Source of the DNA: UBA1227 sp045599345
GTDB taxonomy: Bacteria; Bacillota; Clostridia; Oscillospirales; Acutalibacteraceae
DNA: 64,000 nt
NCBI GenBank assembly: GCA_045599345.1
Contig: JAZRVV010000015.1
Location: 30,654-94,653 of the forward strand
Reading direction: 5' to 3'
Shown: one piece after another, positions 51,564-61,362 of the stretch
How the letters are laid out: every line of letters starts with the position of its first letter
How positions within the stretch are numbered: position 1 is the first letter of the stretch
Program-made: the position numbers and the translations under genes
The notes under the pieces: model-generated
Told to the model about the DNA's origin: nothing
Database searches by the model: none
Seen by the model: the letters and a program-made list of their open reading frames with translations, nothing else

Positions 51564-52952
51564 ATGGCATACGACGTAGACAAAGAACTCGAAGCCATAA
51601 TGGCTAACATTAAATCTTCGAGTGACGACGATGGAGCACAAGAGGCACATTTTGTGGACTTTGAGGCTCCGGCCGTTCAGAAAAAGGATGATGAGGAATA
51701 CTACAGTGGCGAGGTTTACTTTGCCGCTAGGAAACCTGTGCGCCCAGCAGAGCCACCAGTAAATCATGAGCCAAAGGCTCCAGTTAGTCCAGCAAGGCGT
51801 AAAACTGGCGCTGCTGCTAGAAAGCGTAAAAACACTCTCAAGGGTGTTAATGGTGCAGGACTTCAAGAATTCTTACGCGCAAATGGTACAAAGGGTGCAC
51901 TTATCTACGTCGGTATCCTTGTAGCAATTTCCGTAATCTTTTCAGTTTATACAATGTCTTTCGTAAACGATATATTGGCCTTTAACAGAAGCGATGAGGT
52001 AGTAACTGTTACTGTTTCTGAAAATGCTACAACAAGTAAGTTGATTAGCCAGTTTAAGAAGCAGGGACTTATCAAGCATAAGTATCTTTGCAAGATGTTT
52101 ATGTCACTCACTGGTGACCTTCATGGTAGCGCTGGCAAGGCAGCATACCTGAGTGGTTCATTTGATTTGACACCTTCTATGGGTCTTGAAAAGATGCTCC
52201 TCTCATGTAAGGAAGTACAAAAGGCAGATACAGTAATGGTAACAATCCCAGAGGGACTTAATGTTGACCAAATAGCGCTCAAACTCGAGAAGGCACAGGT
52301 TTGTACAAAGGGTGACTTCTACAAGAACTTGGAAAGTGCAGTTCTTGATTTTGACTTTGTCAAGTCAATTGAGAACAGGTCAGCAAGATTCAATTATCTT
52401 GAAGGCTACCTCTATCCTGATACATACGAGTTCTACGTTGGACAGAGCGCAAGTTCAGTAATTCGTAGGCTCCTTGAAAACTTTGATGAGAAGTGGACAG
52501 ATGAGTATGCAAAGCGTGCCAAGGAACTTGGCATGTCAGTAGACGAAGTAATCACTCTTGCCTCAATCATTCAAAAGGAGGCAGGCGATGCTGAGCAGAT
52601 GCCAATCATTGCATCTGTATTTAACAATCGTCTTAAGTCTTCATCATTCCGTTGCCTCCAGTCAGATGCAACCACTGTTTATGTTGCAAAATTCATCAAG
52701 CCAAATGTAACATCTGGCGAGGCCGATGTTTTTGCAGCAAAGTACGATACATACAAGTGTATCGGACTCCCAGCTGGTCCAATCTGCTGTCCAGGTAACG
52801 ATGCTATCAAGTCAGTTCTTTACCCAGCTGAAACAGAGTACTACTTCTTTGGCCATGACTCAATGGGCAAGATGTATGCAGCAAAGACAGAGGCCGAGCG
52901 TAACAGACTTATGTACAACGCAGTTGCAGGAGTAGATGATGAAGACAAGTAA
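51564..52952 (+). CDS. mltG: Endolytic transglycosylase MltG
   Basis: A 462-residue membrane-anchored enzyme that cuts nascent glycan strands. A long charged, Pro/Ala-rich cytoplasmic tail (about 1-108) precedes one membrane helix (GALIYVGILVAISVIFSVY), a LysM-like subdomain (VTVSENATTSKLISQFKKQG) and the YceG catalytic domain with the active-site glutamate in ASIIQKEAGDAEQM and the QSDATTVYV segment, ending in YYFFGHDSMGKMYAAKT. The N-terminal tail is longer than usual. Its 3' end overlaps the U32 gene by 14-17 bases. Confidence 0.95.
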   Translation: MAYDVDKELEAIMANIKSSSDDDGAQEAHFVDFEAPAVQKKDDEEYYSGEVYFAARKPVRPAEPPVNHEPKAPVSPARRKTGAAARKRKNTLKGVNGAGLQEFLRANGTKGALIYVGILVAISVIFSVYTMSFVNDILAFNRSDEVVTVTVSENATTSKLISQFKKQGLIKHKYLCKMFMSLTGDLHGSAGKAAYLSGSFDLTPSMGLEKMLLSCKEVQKADTVMVTIPEGLNVDQIALKLEKAQVCTKGDFYKNLESAVLDFDFVKSIENRSARFNYLEGYLYPDTYEFYVGQSASSVIRRLLENFDEKWTDEYAKRAKELGMSVDEVITLASIIQKEAGDAEQMPIIASVFNNRLKSSSFRCLQSDATTVYVAKFIKPNVTSGEADVFAAKYDTYKCIGLPAGPICCPGNDAIKSVLYPAETEYYFFGHDSMGKMYAAKTEAERNRLMYNAVAGVDDEDK

Positions 52953-54174
52953 ACGACCAGAGCTCCTTGCACCAGCAGGTGATGCGGAACGCCTAGACGC
53001 AGCGCTCATGTATGGCGCTGATGCCGTCTACCTTGGCGGTCAGCTTTTCAACATGCGTGCTGCAACGGAGAGCTTTGATGATGTGACATTAAAACAAGCA
53101 GTGGACAAGTGCCATCAAAATGGCACAGCAGTCCACCTTGTTGCAAATACATTGCCACGCAACAGCGAGGTCGAGAGTTTGCCTCGCTTCTTTGAAGTGG
53201 CAGCAGACGCTGGCGTCGACGCCTTTATCATTGCGGATGTCGGCGTAATGCGTATGGCGCAAAAGTATGCGCCCGGCATTGACATCCACATGTCAACACA
53301 GACAGGCGTCGTAAACTACGAGACTGCCAACGTCCTTTATGACATGGGCGCCAAACGTATCGTTATGGCGCGTGAAGTATGTCTTGATGACATAGCAGAG
53401 ATTCGTGCAAAGACACCATCTGATTTGGAGATAGAGTGCTTTGTTCACGGTGCGATGTGTATGTCTTTCTCGGGACGCTGTATGCTTTCAAATTATTTGA
53501 CTGGAAGGGATGCCAACAGAGGTGACTGTGCGCAGCCTTGCCGTTGGAAGTATCACCTAGTTGAGGAAAAGCGTCCTGGTCAGTTTTTTGAAATTACTGA
53601 CAGCAGTGACGGTACATATATATTGAACTCACAGGATATGTGCATGATAGAGCACATTCCAGAACTTGTTGCCGCTGGCGTTGACAGTTTCAAAATTGAA
53701 GGACGCGCCAAGTCGGCTTACTATGCTGCTGCTGTTACAAATGCCTACAGGGCAGCGATTGATGAGTACCTTAAAAATCCATCGATGGATTTTAGACCAT
53801 CACAGTGGATTATCGATGAGATGCGCAAGATAAGCTATAGGGATTATTGCACTGGTTTCTATTTCAACAATCCAAATGAGAATGCACACGTATATTACGA
53901 TGGCATATACATTCGTGAGTGGGACATCATTGCAAACGTACTAGGCTCTGATGGTGAGTTCGTAGACGTTATTCAGCGCAACCGTTTCTTTGTTGGTGAT
54001 GAGCTTGAGGTACTTGAGCCACAGACAGAACCATACAAAATCAAAGTAACAGAGATGTTCAACGAAAAAGGCGAAAGCATTGATGTTGCACCAAATCCAA
54101 TGGCAACAATTAGGATCAAGTGTGATAAGGATATAAAAGCAGGGGCAATTCTTCGTAAGGAGAAAGAAGACTGA
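52939..54174 (+). CDS. Peptidase U32 family protein (YrrO/RlhA type)
   Basis: A 411-residue member of the U32 (collagenase-like) family. PELLAPAGDAERLDAALMYGADAVYLGG (by position, about 6-33) opens the TIM-barrel; the U32 signature is IECFVHGAMCMSFSGRCMLS, followed by CAQPCRW with further cysteines that may bind a cluster. Several members act in RNA hydroxylation (RlhA, TrhP) and not as proteases, so peptidase activity is not assumed. The ATG at 52939 has GGAG six bases upstream; the adjacent ATG at 52936 is also possible. Confidence 0.93.
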   Translation: MKTSKRPELLAPAGDAERLDAALMYGADAVYLGGQLFNMRAATESFDDVTLKQAVDKCHQNGTAVHLVANTLPRNSEVESLPRFFEVAADAGVDAFIIADVGVMRMAQKYAPGIDIHMSTQTGVVNYETANVLYDMGAKRIVMAREVCLDDIAEIRAKTPSDLEIECFVHGAMCMSFSGRCMLSNYLTGRDANRGDCAQPCRWKYHLVEEKRPGQFFEITDSSDGTYILNSQDMCMIEHIPELVAAGVDSFKIEGRAKSAYYAAAVTNAYRAAIDEYLKNPSMDFRPSQWIIDEMRKISYRDYCTGFYFNNPNENAHVYYDGIYIREWDIIANVLGSDGEFVDVIQRNRFFVGDELEVLEPQTEPYKIKVTEMFNEKGESIDVAPNPMATIRIKCDKDIKAGAILRKEKED

Positions 54175-54183
54175 GGATAACCT

Positions 54184-55182
54184 ATGGGAACTATTAGACA
54201 AGAGACAGAGCGAATAGAGGACTTGACTCTCTCTCCACTTGCACAGCGTGTGGTAAACACAAAAGGCAGGGAGATAGACGAAGAGGAAGATGAAATTCGT
54301 ACCGCGTACCAACGCGATAGGGATAGGATTATCCATTCAAGTTCATTTAGAAGGCTTAAGCATAAAACCCAAGTCTTCTTGGCTCCAACAGGGGACCACT
54401 ATAGGACAAGACTTACACATACCCTTGAGGTATCTCAAATAGCACGTACGATGGCTCGCGGCCTTCGCCTTATCGAGGACTTGACTGAGGCCATAGCGCT
54501 TGGACATGACCTTGGACACACGCCATTTGGCCACGCTGGTGAGCGTGCCTTGAATGCGGTGTATCCAGGTGGTTTTAAGCACTATGAGCAGAGCCTCCGT
54601 GTCGTAGACGTCCTCGAGAAGAGCGGCCGAGGCCTCAACCTCACTTATGAGGTGCGTGACGGCATCCGCTGTCACACAGTGGGCAAAGAATCGGACACAC
54701 TTGAGGGTAGAATAGTAAAGTACGCTGATCATATTGCATATATCAATCACGACATTGATGACGCGGAGCGGGCAGGTATCATCACAGAAGAGGATATTCC
54801 AAAGCACCTTCGTGATGTTCTTGGTTATCGCAAAGCACAGCGTATCAACACAATGGTACTGTCGATAATAGAAAACTCCGGTGAGGAGATAAAGATGGCA
54901 CCAGACATTGAGGAAGCATATAACGAGATTCACGAGTTCATGTTCAAAAACGTCTATACAAACCCTATCTGTAAGGGTGAAGAAGGCAAGGCTATGGACA
55001 TCGTAACTAAACTCTATAACTATTTTAAGGACCATCCAGAAGAGATGACTGACGAGTATAGGGCAGTAGCGGCAAACGAAAATATTGAGCGTGCCGCATG
55101 TGATTACATCAGTGGTATGAGTGACCATTACGCCCTTTCAATGTACAACAGTTTATTTGTTCCACGCTTCTGGGTTGACTAG
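54184..55182 (+). CDS. dgt: dGTP triphosphohydrolase
   Basis: A 332-residue HD-domain enzyme that cleaves dGTP (or other dNTPs) to the nucleoside and triphosphate. HD motifs: RTRLTHTLEVSQIART (first His), GHDLGHTPFGHAGE (His-Asp pair) and the later KYADHIAYINHDIDD (Asp). FRRLKHKTQVF lies upstream, as in the family. The position directly before dnaG and sigA is a standard Firmicutes arrangement. The TAG stop overlaps the dnaG ribosome binding site. Confidence 0.95.
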   Translation: MGTIRQETERIEDLTLSPLAQRVVNTKGREIDEEEDEIRTAYQRDRDRIIHSSSFRRLKHKTQVFLAPTGDHYRTRLTHTLEVSQIARTMARGLRLIEDLTEAIALGHDLGHTPFGHAGERALNAVYPGGFKHYEQSLRVVDVLEKSGRGLNLTYEVRDGIRCHTVGKESDTLEGRIVKYADHIAYINHDIDDAERAGIITEEDIPKHLRDVLGYRKAQRINTMVLSIIENSGEEIKMAPDIEEAYNEIHEFMFKNVYTNPICKGEEGKAMDIVTKLYNYFKDHPEEMTDEYRAVAANENIERAACDYISGMSDHYALSMYNSLFVPRFWVD

Positions 55183-55194
55183 GAGGTGAACACT

Positions 55195-56952
55195 GTGGCA
55201 ACAAGGCTTAACGACCAATTTTTGGAGCAACTTCGTGACCGTATCGACATCGAAGATTTAATAGGTGAATATGTTGATTTAAAGCGCGCTGGTAGGCTCA
55301 CAAAAGGCCTTTGCCCATTCCACAGTGAAAAGACACCTTCATTTGTAGTTTATCCAGAAAGCCAATCCTATTACTGCTTTGGCTGTACCAAGGGTGGCGA
55401 CGCCATCACTTTTATCCGTGATATTGAAAACCTTGATTATATTGAGGCAGTCAAGTTGCTTGCTGATAAAGCAGGCCTTCAAATGCCAAATGAGCAGTAC
55501 GATGACACAATAATAAAGAAGAAAAAGCGTATGCTTGAGATGAACAAAGAAGCAGCGCGCTTCTTCTACCAATATATGACTAGCAAAGAGGGCGAAGCAG
55601 GCCTAAACTATTGGCTTGGTCGTGGCCTCACGCCACAGACAATCAAGCATTTTGGCCTAGGTTTCGCTCCAGATGATTGGAACACCTTCATAGACTATAT
55701 GCGCCAAAAGGGATATTCTGCGCAGGAGCTTTTTGAAGGCGACCTTGTGAGAAAGGGAAAAAATGGTTTTTATCCTTTCTTTAGAAACAGGGTGATGACT
55801 CCTATTATTGATCTTCGTGGCAATATAATTGCCTTTGGCGGACGAGTTCTTGATGACTCAAAGCCAAAGTATATAAATACCAGCGACACACTGATCTATA
55901 AAAAGGGCAATAACCTTTTTGCCCTCAATTTTGCCAAGTCCTCTGGCGAGGACAGTTTGATACTTTGCGAGGGCTATATGGATGTTATTGCTCTCCATCA
56001 AGCAGGATTTACGAATGCTGTCGCTGGCCTCGGCACCGCTTTTACGACAGAGCAGGTACGACTTCTTTCGCATTACTGCTCCAAAGTCTACCTCTCGTAT
56101 GACAGCGACGAGGCGGGTCAAAAGGCCTTGAAAGCTGCAATAGACAAGCTTTCTGAGACTAACCTCAACATCCATCCGCTTAAGTACAGCGGAGGTAAAG
56201 ACCCAGATGAAATCATCAAAAAATTTGGTCCAGAGCGCTGGAAGTCAATTCTTGAAGGCGCTATGAACGAAATTGAATATAAGCTTCTTACTTGTAGGGA
56301 GGGACTAGACCTTACTACTGATGACGGACGTGTAAAGTACTTACGACTGGCGGTACCAGTACTCGCACCACTGGGTGCAATTGAGAAGGACGTTTACATA
56401 TCTCGTTTGTCAGAGGAATTGTCTGTTTCCCGAGATGCTATTATGGCTCAGGTTGCTGACGCAGAAAAGCGGTTAAATCGCAACAAGCGTCGAGCAGACT
56501 ATGGTAGCCTTGACAAGTCCTTTAATGAGTATAAGGACAAGGCATCTACAAGGAATGATCTTGGAATAAGGGCCCACAAGGCAGAGGAGGCAATAATTGC
56601 TTCCCTCCAAAAAAACCCAGATTTCTTAAAGAAAATAGAGGAGCAATTGACACCGGACGACTTTTTAAGTGATTTTTATAAGCACGCATATGAAGTGCTT
56701 CGTGATAGGATAGGTTCCGGTCAATCGATTGACTTTATTTATCTTTCATCTGAGTTTTCACCAGAGGAGATGGGTCGCCTTGTAAAACTACAGAATAGCG
56801 GTGACCTTATTTCAAACACTTTTAAGGAAGTTCAAGACTGTATCAATGTCCTCAAAGAGGAGAAGGAAAAAGAAAAAAGTGATCAGGTAGATCTTGCTTC
56901 CCTTAGTGATGAAGAATTTTTGAAGCTTTTCAAAGATAAAAGAGGAGAGTAA
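55195..56952 (+). CDS. dnaG: DNA primase DnaG
   Basis: A 585-residue primase that makes RNA primers at the replication fork. The N-terminal zinc domain has CPFHSEKTPSF (Cys and His) and YYCFGCTKGGD (two Cys). The RNA polymerase core and TOPRIM domain follow, with the acidic motifs EGYMDVIALHQAG and YLSYDSDEAGQKA, and a C-terminal helicase-interaction domain (about 450-585). I chose GTG 55195, eight bases after AGGAGGTG; the GTG at 55186 lies inside that ribosome binding site. sigA begins three bases after the stop. Confidence 0.97.
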   Translation: MATRLNDQFLEQLRDRIDIEDLIGEYVDLKRAGRLTKGLCPFHSEKTPSFVVYPESQSYYCFGCTKGGDAITFIRDIENLDYIEAVKLLADKAGLQMPNEQYDDTIIKKKKRMLEMNKEAARFFYQYMTSKEGEAGLNYWLGRGLTPQTIKHFGLGFAPDDWNTFIDYMRQKGYSAQELFEGDLVRKGKNGFYPFFRNRVMTPIIDLRGNIIAFGGRVLDDSKPKYINTSDTLIYKKGNNLFALNFAKSSGEDSLILCEGYMDVIALHQAGFTNAVAGLGTAFTTEQVRLLSHYCSKVYLSYDSDEAGQKALKAAIDKLSETNLNIHPLKYSGGKDPDEIIKKFGPERWKSILEGAMNEIEYKLLTCREGLDLTTDDGRVKYLRLAVPVLAPLGAIEKDVYISRLSEELSVSRDAIMAQVADAEKRLNRNKRRADYGSLDKSFNEYKDKASTRNDLGIRAHKAEEAIIASLQKNPDFLKKIEEQLTPDDFLSDFYKHAYEVLRDRIGSGQSIDFIYLSSEFSPEEMGRLVKLQNSGDLISNTFKEVQDCINVLKEEKEKEKSDQVDLASLSDEEFLKLFKDKRGE

Positions 56953-56955
56953 AAA

Positions 56956-58053
56956 ATGGCAGAAGAAAAAAAGAGCAATGTCATTACAAGCCTTGTCGAA
57001 AAGGGCAAGGCACAAGGCAGATTGTCAACTAATGACATTGATGCCGCAATTGTCGAAATTGATATGGATATGGATGAGCTCGACAAGCTCTACGAGACTC
57101 TCGAACAAAATAGTATCGAGATTATCGATGACCTTGGCGATGCTGCTCTCGAATCCCTTAATTTCGACCTTGAAATGCCAAAGGCTGCTGAACTTGGTGC
57201 TGTTGATAACTCAAACAAGAACGCAGCAATGGATGACCCTGTAAAGGTATATTTAAAGGAAATTGGTAGAGTTCCACTTCTTACACCAGAAGAGGAAATT
57301 GACCTTGCTATCCGTATATCAGAGGGTGATGAGGAGGCAAAGAAAAAGCTTGCTGAATCTAACCTTCGTCTTGTTGTATCTATTGCCAAGAGATATGTTG
57401 GTCGTGGAATGTCTTTCCTTGACCTTATCCAAGAGGGTAACCTTGGTCTTATCAAGGCAGTAGACAAGTTTGATTTTACTAAGGGCTTTAAGTTCTCAAC
57501 CTATGCAACATGGTGGATTCGTCAGGCAATCACACGTGCCATTGCTGACCAGGCAAGAACGATTCGTATTCCAGTTCACATGGTTGAGACTATTAACAAG
57601 GTTAAAAAGACAAACTCTATCCTTCTTCACAAGAACGGTCGTGATCCAACGGCTGAGGAGATTGCAAAGGAACTCGACATGCCTGTTGAAAAGGTACGTG
57701 AAATCCTTCGCGTAGCTCAGGAACCAGTTTCTCTTGAGACACCTATCGGTGAAGAGGAAGATTCACATCTTGGTGACTTTATCCCAGATGATGATGCATT
57801 AGCACCAGCTGATGCAGCATCAATGTTACTCCTCAAGGAGCAACTTGCTGAGGTACTCAAGACACTCACTCCAAGAGAGGAGAAAGTCCTTTCTCTTCGT
57901 TTCGGTCTTGAGGATGGACATCCAAGAACACTTGAAGAAGTAGGTAAGGAGTTCAACGTTACCCGTGAGCGTATTCGTCAGATTGAGGCGAAGGCACTCC
58001 GCAAACTCCGTCATCCTTCACGCTCTAAGAAGCTTAAGGATTTCCTTGACTGA
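56956..58053 (+). CDS. sigA: Primary sigma factor SigA/RpoD
   Basis: A 365-residue housekeeping sigma factor. A short region 1.1 (about 1-90) is followed by region 1.2 (DPVKVYLKEIGRVPLLTPEE), region 2 (NLRLVVSIAKRYVGRGMSFL, GFKFSTYATWWIRQAITRAI), region 3, and region 4 with the helix-turn-helix (GKEFNVTRERIRQIEAKALRK). The region 2.4/4.2 residues match primary sigma factors, which agrees with the TTGACA/TATAAT-type promoters found through the window. AGAGGAGAG lies before the ATG, and a strong terminator follows. Confidence 0.98.
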   Translation: MAEEKKSNVITSLVEKGKAQGRLSTNDIDAAIVEIDMDMDELDKLYETLEQNSIEIIDDLGDAALESLNFDLEMPKAAELGAVDNSNKNAAMDDPVKVYLKEIGRVPLLTPEEEIDLAIRISEGDEEAKKKLAESNLRLVVSIAKRYVGRGMSFLDLIQEGNLGLIKAVDKFDFTKGFKFSTYATWWIRQAITRAIADQARTIRIPVHMVETINKVKKTNSILLHKNGRDPTAEEIAKELDMPVEKVREILRVAQEPVSLETPIGEEEDSHLGDFIPDDDALAPADAASMLLLKEQLAEVLKTLTPREEKVLSLRFGLEDGHPRTLEEVGKEFNVTRERIRQIEAKALRKLRHPSRSKKLKDFLD

Positions 58054-58056
58054 TTT

Positions 58057-58085
58057 AAAGCCCCAGCAATGCTGGGGCTTTTTAA
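58057..58085 (+). terminator. Terminator after sigA
   Basis: An 11-bp stem AAAGCCCCAGC/GCTGGGGCTTT with a three-base loop, followed by TTT and a further T-rich run. Confidence 0.88.
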
Positions 58086-58168
58086 CTTTTTTGTAATTAT
58101 TATTAGTATCTTTTGTAACTTCATTACCTTTTAATATATGTATTAGGAAATGAAATGGGGGAATCAAA

Positions 58169-58864
58169 ATGTACAACGTACTCGTCTGTGATGATGACAA
58201 AGCTATACTTGATAGTATAGAGATATACTTAAAAAATGAAGGATACAATGTGTATCGCGCAACAAATGGAACGGAAGCTTTAACTGTTGCAGAAAACACA
58301 GAACTCCATTGCATCATTATGGACATAATGATGCCTGGTATGGATGGCCTCACTGCAACGACCAAGCTTCGTCAAAGCAAGAATGTGCCAATAATTATGC
58401 TATCTGCCAAGTCTGAGGATACAGACAAGATAGCAGGATTGTCATTTGGCGCAGATGACTATGTGACCAAGCCGTTCAATCCACTTGAACTTGTTGCAAG
58501 AGTAAAGTCCCAGATTAGACGTTACACCAATCTTGGTAGTCTCGAGACAAGTGACTCGGTACTCAAGAGTGGTGGGTTGGTACTCGATACCGAAGCCAAG
58601 ACAGTCAGTGTCGATGGTGAGGATATCAAGGTAACAGCGACAGAGTACAAGATTCTCGAATATTTAATGGAGAACATGGGACATGTTCTTTCGACTAATC
58701 AGATTTACGAAGCTGTATGGCACGAAGAGGCTTTCGCAACAGAAAAGACCGTAACAGTGCACATTCGTAGAATCAGAGAAAAAATTGAGATTAACCCAAA
58801 AGATCCGAAGTATATAAAGGTGGTGTGGGGCATTGGATACAAAATTGACAAAGATGCGAAATAG
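58169..58864 (+). CDS. OmpR/PhoB family response regulator (VanR-like)
   Basis: A 231-residue DNA-binding response regulator. The receiver domain has the acidic pocket CDDD (residues 7-10), phospho-acceptor Asp52 (IIMDIMMPGMDG) and KPF with the conserved Lys. The C-terminal winged helix ends in EKTVTVHIRRIREKIEINPK and VWGIGYKID. It is followed, with an 11-base overlap, by its histidine kinase. GGGGGA lies before the ATG; no strong promoter stands out in the 80-base gap (TTGTAA at 58113 is a weak candidate -35). Target genes are unknown. Confidence 0.95.
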   Translation: MYNVLVCDDDKAILDSIEIYLKNEGYNVYRATNGTEALTVAENTELHCIIMDIMMPGMDGLTATTKLRQSKNVPIIMLSAKSEDTDKIAGLSFGADDYVTKPFNPLELVARVKSQIRRYTNLGSLETSDSVLKSGGLVLDTEAKTVSVDGEDIKVTATEYKILEYLMENMGHVLSTNQIYEAVWHEEAFATEKTVTVHIRRIREKIEINPKDPKYIKVVWGIGYKIDKDAK

Positions 58865-61328
58865 TAAGCTATTAAAAATAATACTTATATTATTGTCCTG
58901 TATCCTCTTTGCTGAGTGTTATGCGACAGGACAGAGTCTCTATGCGTTCTATGAAAACAACTATAATTTAAATGGTATTTATTCTTTAAAGGCAGCTAGT
59001 ACCCCTCTTGGTAACTGCAACTCTGCTTTTGCTAAGCAGATTCGCTCAGATACAGGTAAAGTGCGTAAATTCATCTCGACTTATGGAGATAAGACCAAGG
59101 TTGAAGATGGTTCCGCATTTTTAAAAACAGAAAAAAATATAAAGGCGAGATATGATAGTATTGCAAACTTCAACATAGTATGGAGAGAAATTAATTTTGT
59201 AGAGGGTCACTACGAATATGATTACAGCTCAGAGGAGTATTACTATCCATATCTTCCAACATCAGAGAGTAATAAAATAATCATTCATTTTTCTTCCGAT
59301 CAACAGATTGATGCTGATAGCAGAAGTATAGATTTTGGCTATGGCAATAGTGTAACTGGACTTTATAAAGATAGTGATGGTAAGTACTTTTATAAGGGAT
59401 TTCCAATACTTCAAGGCTATACTGATGTGGACTATGATGCTATAAGAAGCGAAAACGCAAAGCTTTGCGAAGAGGAAATCAAGGCACGCCGTGCATCATT
59501 TGTCGCTGATTTTGAGCAACAAGAGAAATATCTTGCAAACCTCAAAAACTATCAGTATTACTTCTTTGATAAACACACAGGGGAAGTGTATACAAATATT
59601 GATCCTGCACCAAAGAATATAATTGAACTCATCAGTAATTACGATGATAATAATTTTACTGCATCAGTAGTGGGTGGCAATTTTAAAATAAGTCAAACCC
59701 TTAGAAGTGTGCTAGAAGGTGATGACGGTTGGCCTTGGTACGTAAGAGGCAATGGTGACATGGTTGATATTACTGACTCATATCAGTACTATGATTATTG
59801 CTTTGGCACTATGGATCCAGACCGCTTTGATTGCTATGTACATGTCAATTTAACTGAGAAGGGTATTAGTGGCAACAATGATGTATACAGCGACCTCTAC
59901 TATATGCAAATGGACCAAGTTGAACAGCTATCTATTAACATAACAAAAGTTATATTTCACCTAGTATTGTGGGTGATTACACTGATACTCCTTGCTGTTT
60001 TTACAAATCCTAAACTCACTTTCCTTGACAAGATTCCAAACTCAATTCACTTCTGTTTGTCAGCTGTGCTTGTAGTATCTGCGGCAGTACTACCTATGCT
60101 TGCATATATGGATACTGTTGGATGGGATTCAATGTTCAGTCCATCCAAACCGATTGCTTATGCTACTGTTTTTGCAAACCTACTCTTTGTTGAATGGTTG
60201 ATGTCTGTAAGGCGTCAGGTTATGAACAAGCAGTTCTTTAAAAACACACTCATTTATATGCTCATAGTAAAGAACTGGCCAAAGATTAAGTCATGGCTCA
60301 ATGTAGGTATTTCAAAGATTACTCATGGTGAAATCAAGAGAAGGATATTCTTAGTATTCCTTGTATACTTAGTGTTGATGCTCTTCTTTGCAATCCTTCC
60401 ATTTATAGCAAGGTTTGGTTTTTTCCCAAGTTTTGCTTTAATGGTTATCCTATCAATTGTTGCATTCCTTTATATCAAGCGCCTTGCGAAAGGTCTTGAT
60501 GCGATAGCATCGGCACTTACTAAGGCCGAAACAGGTGACTACAACTTCTCGGTTCCAGTATATGTGATGCCAGATGCGTTAAAGCCAATGGGCGAGAAGG
60601 TAAACAATTTAACCAGTGGTCTCAATATTGCAATTGAGGATGTACTTAAAAATGAGCGCACAAAGGCAGAACTCATCACTAATGTTTCGCATGATTTAAA
60701 GACTCCACTTACAAGCATCATCACATATACTGACCTTTTAAAGCAATGTGATATCGAGGATGCGACAGCATGCGAGTATATCAATGTACTTGATGAGAAA
60801 TCAGCAAGACTTAAAAAACTCATTGAGGACCTCGTAGAGGCCTCAAAGGCATCAAGTGGCAACGTTACTTTAAATCTTGTTGATATCAACTTAAACGAGC
60901 TCACAGAGCAAGTATTCGGCGAGTACGAGGATGCTTTGAATGAATTGAAACTCGAACTTAAAATGAATACTCCAAGCGAGCCAATTTATGTAGTTGCAGA
61001 TGGTCAGAAGACATATCGCATTATCGAGAATCTCTTCTCCAATGTTAAGAAATATGCCCTTCCTGGCACACGAGTATACCTTGACCTCTCGGTGGAGAGT
61101 GGTGAGGCTGTACTTCAAATGAAGAACATCTCACGTGAAGAGATGAATTTTGATGCAGAGCGCTTAACTGAACGCTTTGTACGTGGCGAGGATTCGAGGA
61201 CAACAGAGGGTTCTGGTCTTGGCCTTTCAATAGCCAAGTCATTGGCAGAACTCCAAGGCGGTACGTTTGATATCACAATTGATGGAGACCTCTTCAAAGT
61301 TGTAATCAAACTTCCACTTAAGAAATAA
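58854..61328 (+). CDS. Sensor histidine kinase with large N-terminal membrane region
   Basis: An 824-residue kinase. One N-terminal helix (LLKIILILLSCILFAECYA) is followed by about 340 external residues without a domain I recognise, rich in Tyr and Asp. Next come several membrane helices (about 365-570) and a HAMP-like linker. The HisKA domain has the phospho-acceptor His613 (LITNVSHDLKTPLTSII), and the HATPase has the N box (RIIENLFSNVKKYA) and GSGLGLSIAKSL. The kinase core is VanS-like. I chose ATG 58854, which overlaps the regulator gene by 11 bases; a TTG at 58833 is in frame. No strong ribosome binding site is visible, so translational coupling is likely. Confidence 0.9.
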   Translation: MRNSKLLKIILILLSCILFAECYATGQSLYAFYENNYNLNGIYSLKAASTPLGNCNSAFAKQIRSDTGKVRKFISTYGDKTKVEDGSAFLKTEKNIKARYDSIANFNIVWREINFVEGHYEYDYSSEEYYYPYLPTSESNKIIIHFSSDQQIDADSRSIDFGYGNSVTGLYKDSDGKYFYKGFPILQGYTDVDYDAIRSENAKLCEEEIKARRASFVADFEQQEKYLANLKNYQYYFFDKHTGEVYTNIDPAPKNIIELISNYDDNNFTASVVGGNFKISQTLRSVLEGDDGWPWYVRGNGDMVDITDSYQYYDYCFGTMDPDRFDCYVHVNLTEKGISGNNDVYSDLYYMQMDQVEQLSINITKVIFHLVLWVITLILLAVFTNPKLTFLDKIPNSIHFCLSAVLVVSAAVLPMLAYMDTVGWDSMFSPSKPIAYATVFANLLFVEWLMSVRRQVMNKQFFKNTLIYMLIVKNWPKIKSWLNVGISKITHGEIKRRIFLVFLVYLVLMLFFAILPFIARFGFFPSFALMVILSIVAFLYIKRLAKGLDAIASALTKAETGDYNFSVPVYVMPDALKPMGEKVNNLTSGLNIAIEDVLKNERTKAELITNVSHDLKTPLTSIITYTDLLKQCDIEDATACEYINVLDEKSARLKKLIEDLVEASKASSGNVTLNLVDINLNELTEQVFGEYEDALNELKLELKMNTPSEPIYVVADGQKTYRIIENLFSNVKKYALPGTRVYLDLSVESGEAVLQMKNISREEMNFDAERLTERFVRGEDSRTTEGSGLGLSIAKSLAELQGGTFDITIDGDLFKVVIKLPLKK

Positions 61329-61334
61329 AACAAT

Positions 61335-61362
61335 AACGCCTCCCGGCTGGGAGGCGTTTTGT
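61335..61362 (+). terminator. Bidirectional terminator between kinase and phosphatase genes
   Basis: A 10-bp stem AACGCCTCCC/GGGAGGCGTT with loop GGCT, followed by TTGTTAT; on the minus strand ATTGTTTTATTT follows. The same stem arms recur at 63388. Confidence 0.85.

Noticed and set aside
54343..55128. A 261-codon open frame on the minus strand inside dgt
   Set aside because: It is a shadow of the dgt coding frame, with no domain-like sequence and no start signals.
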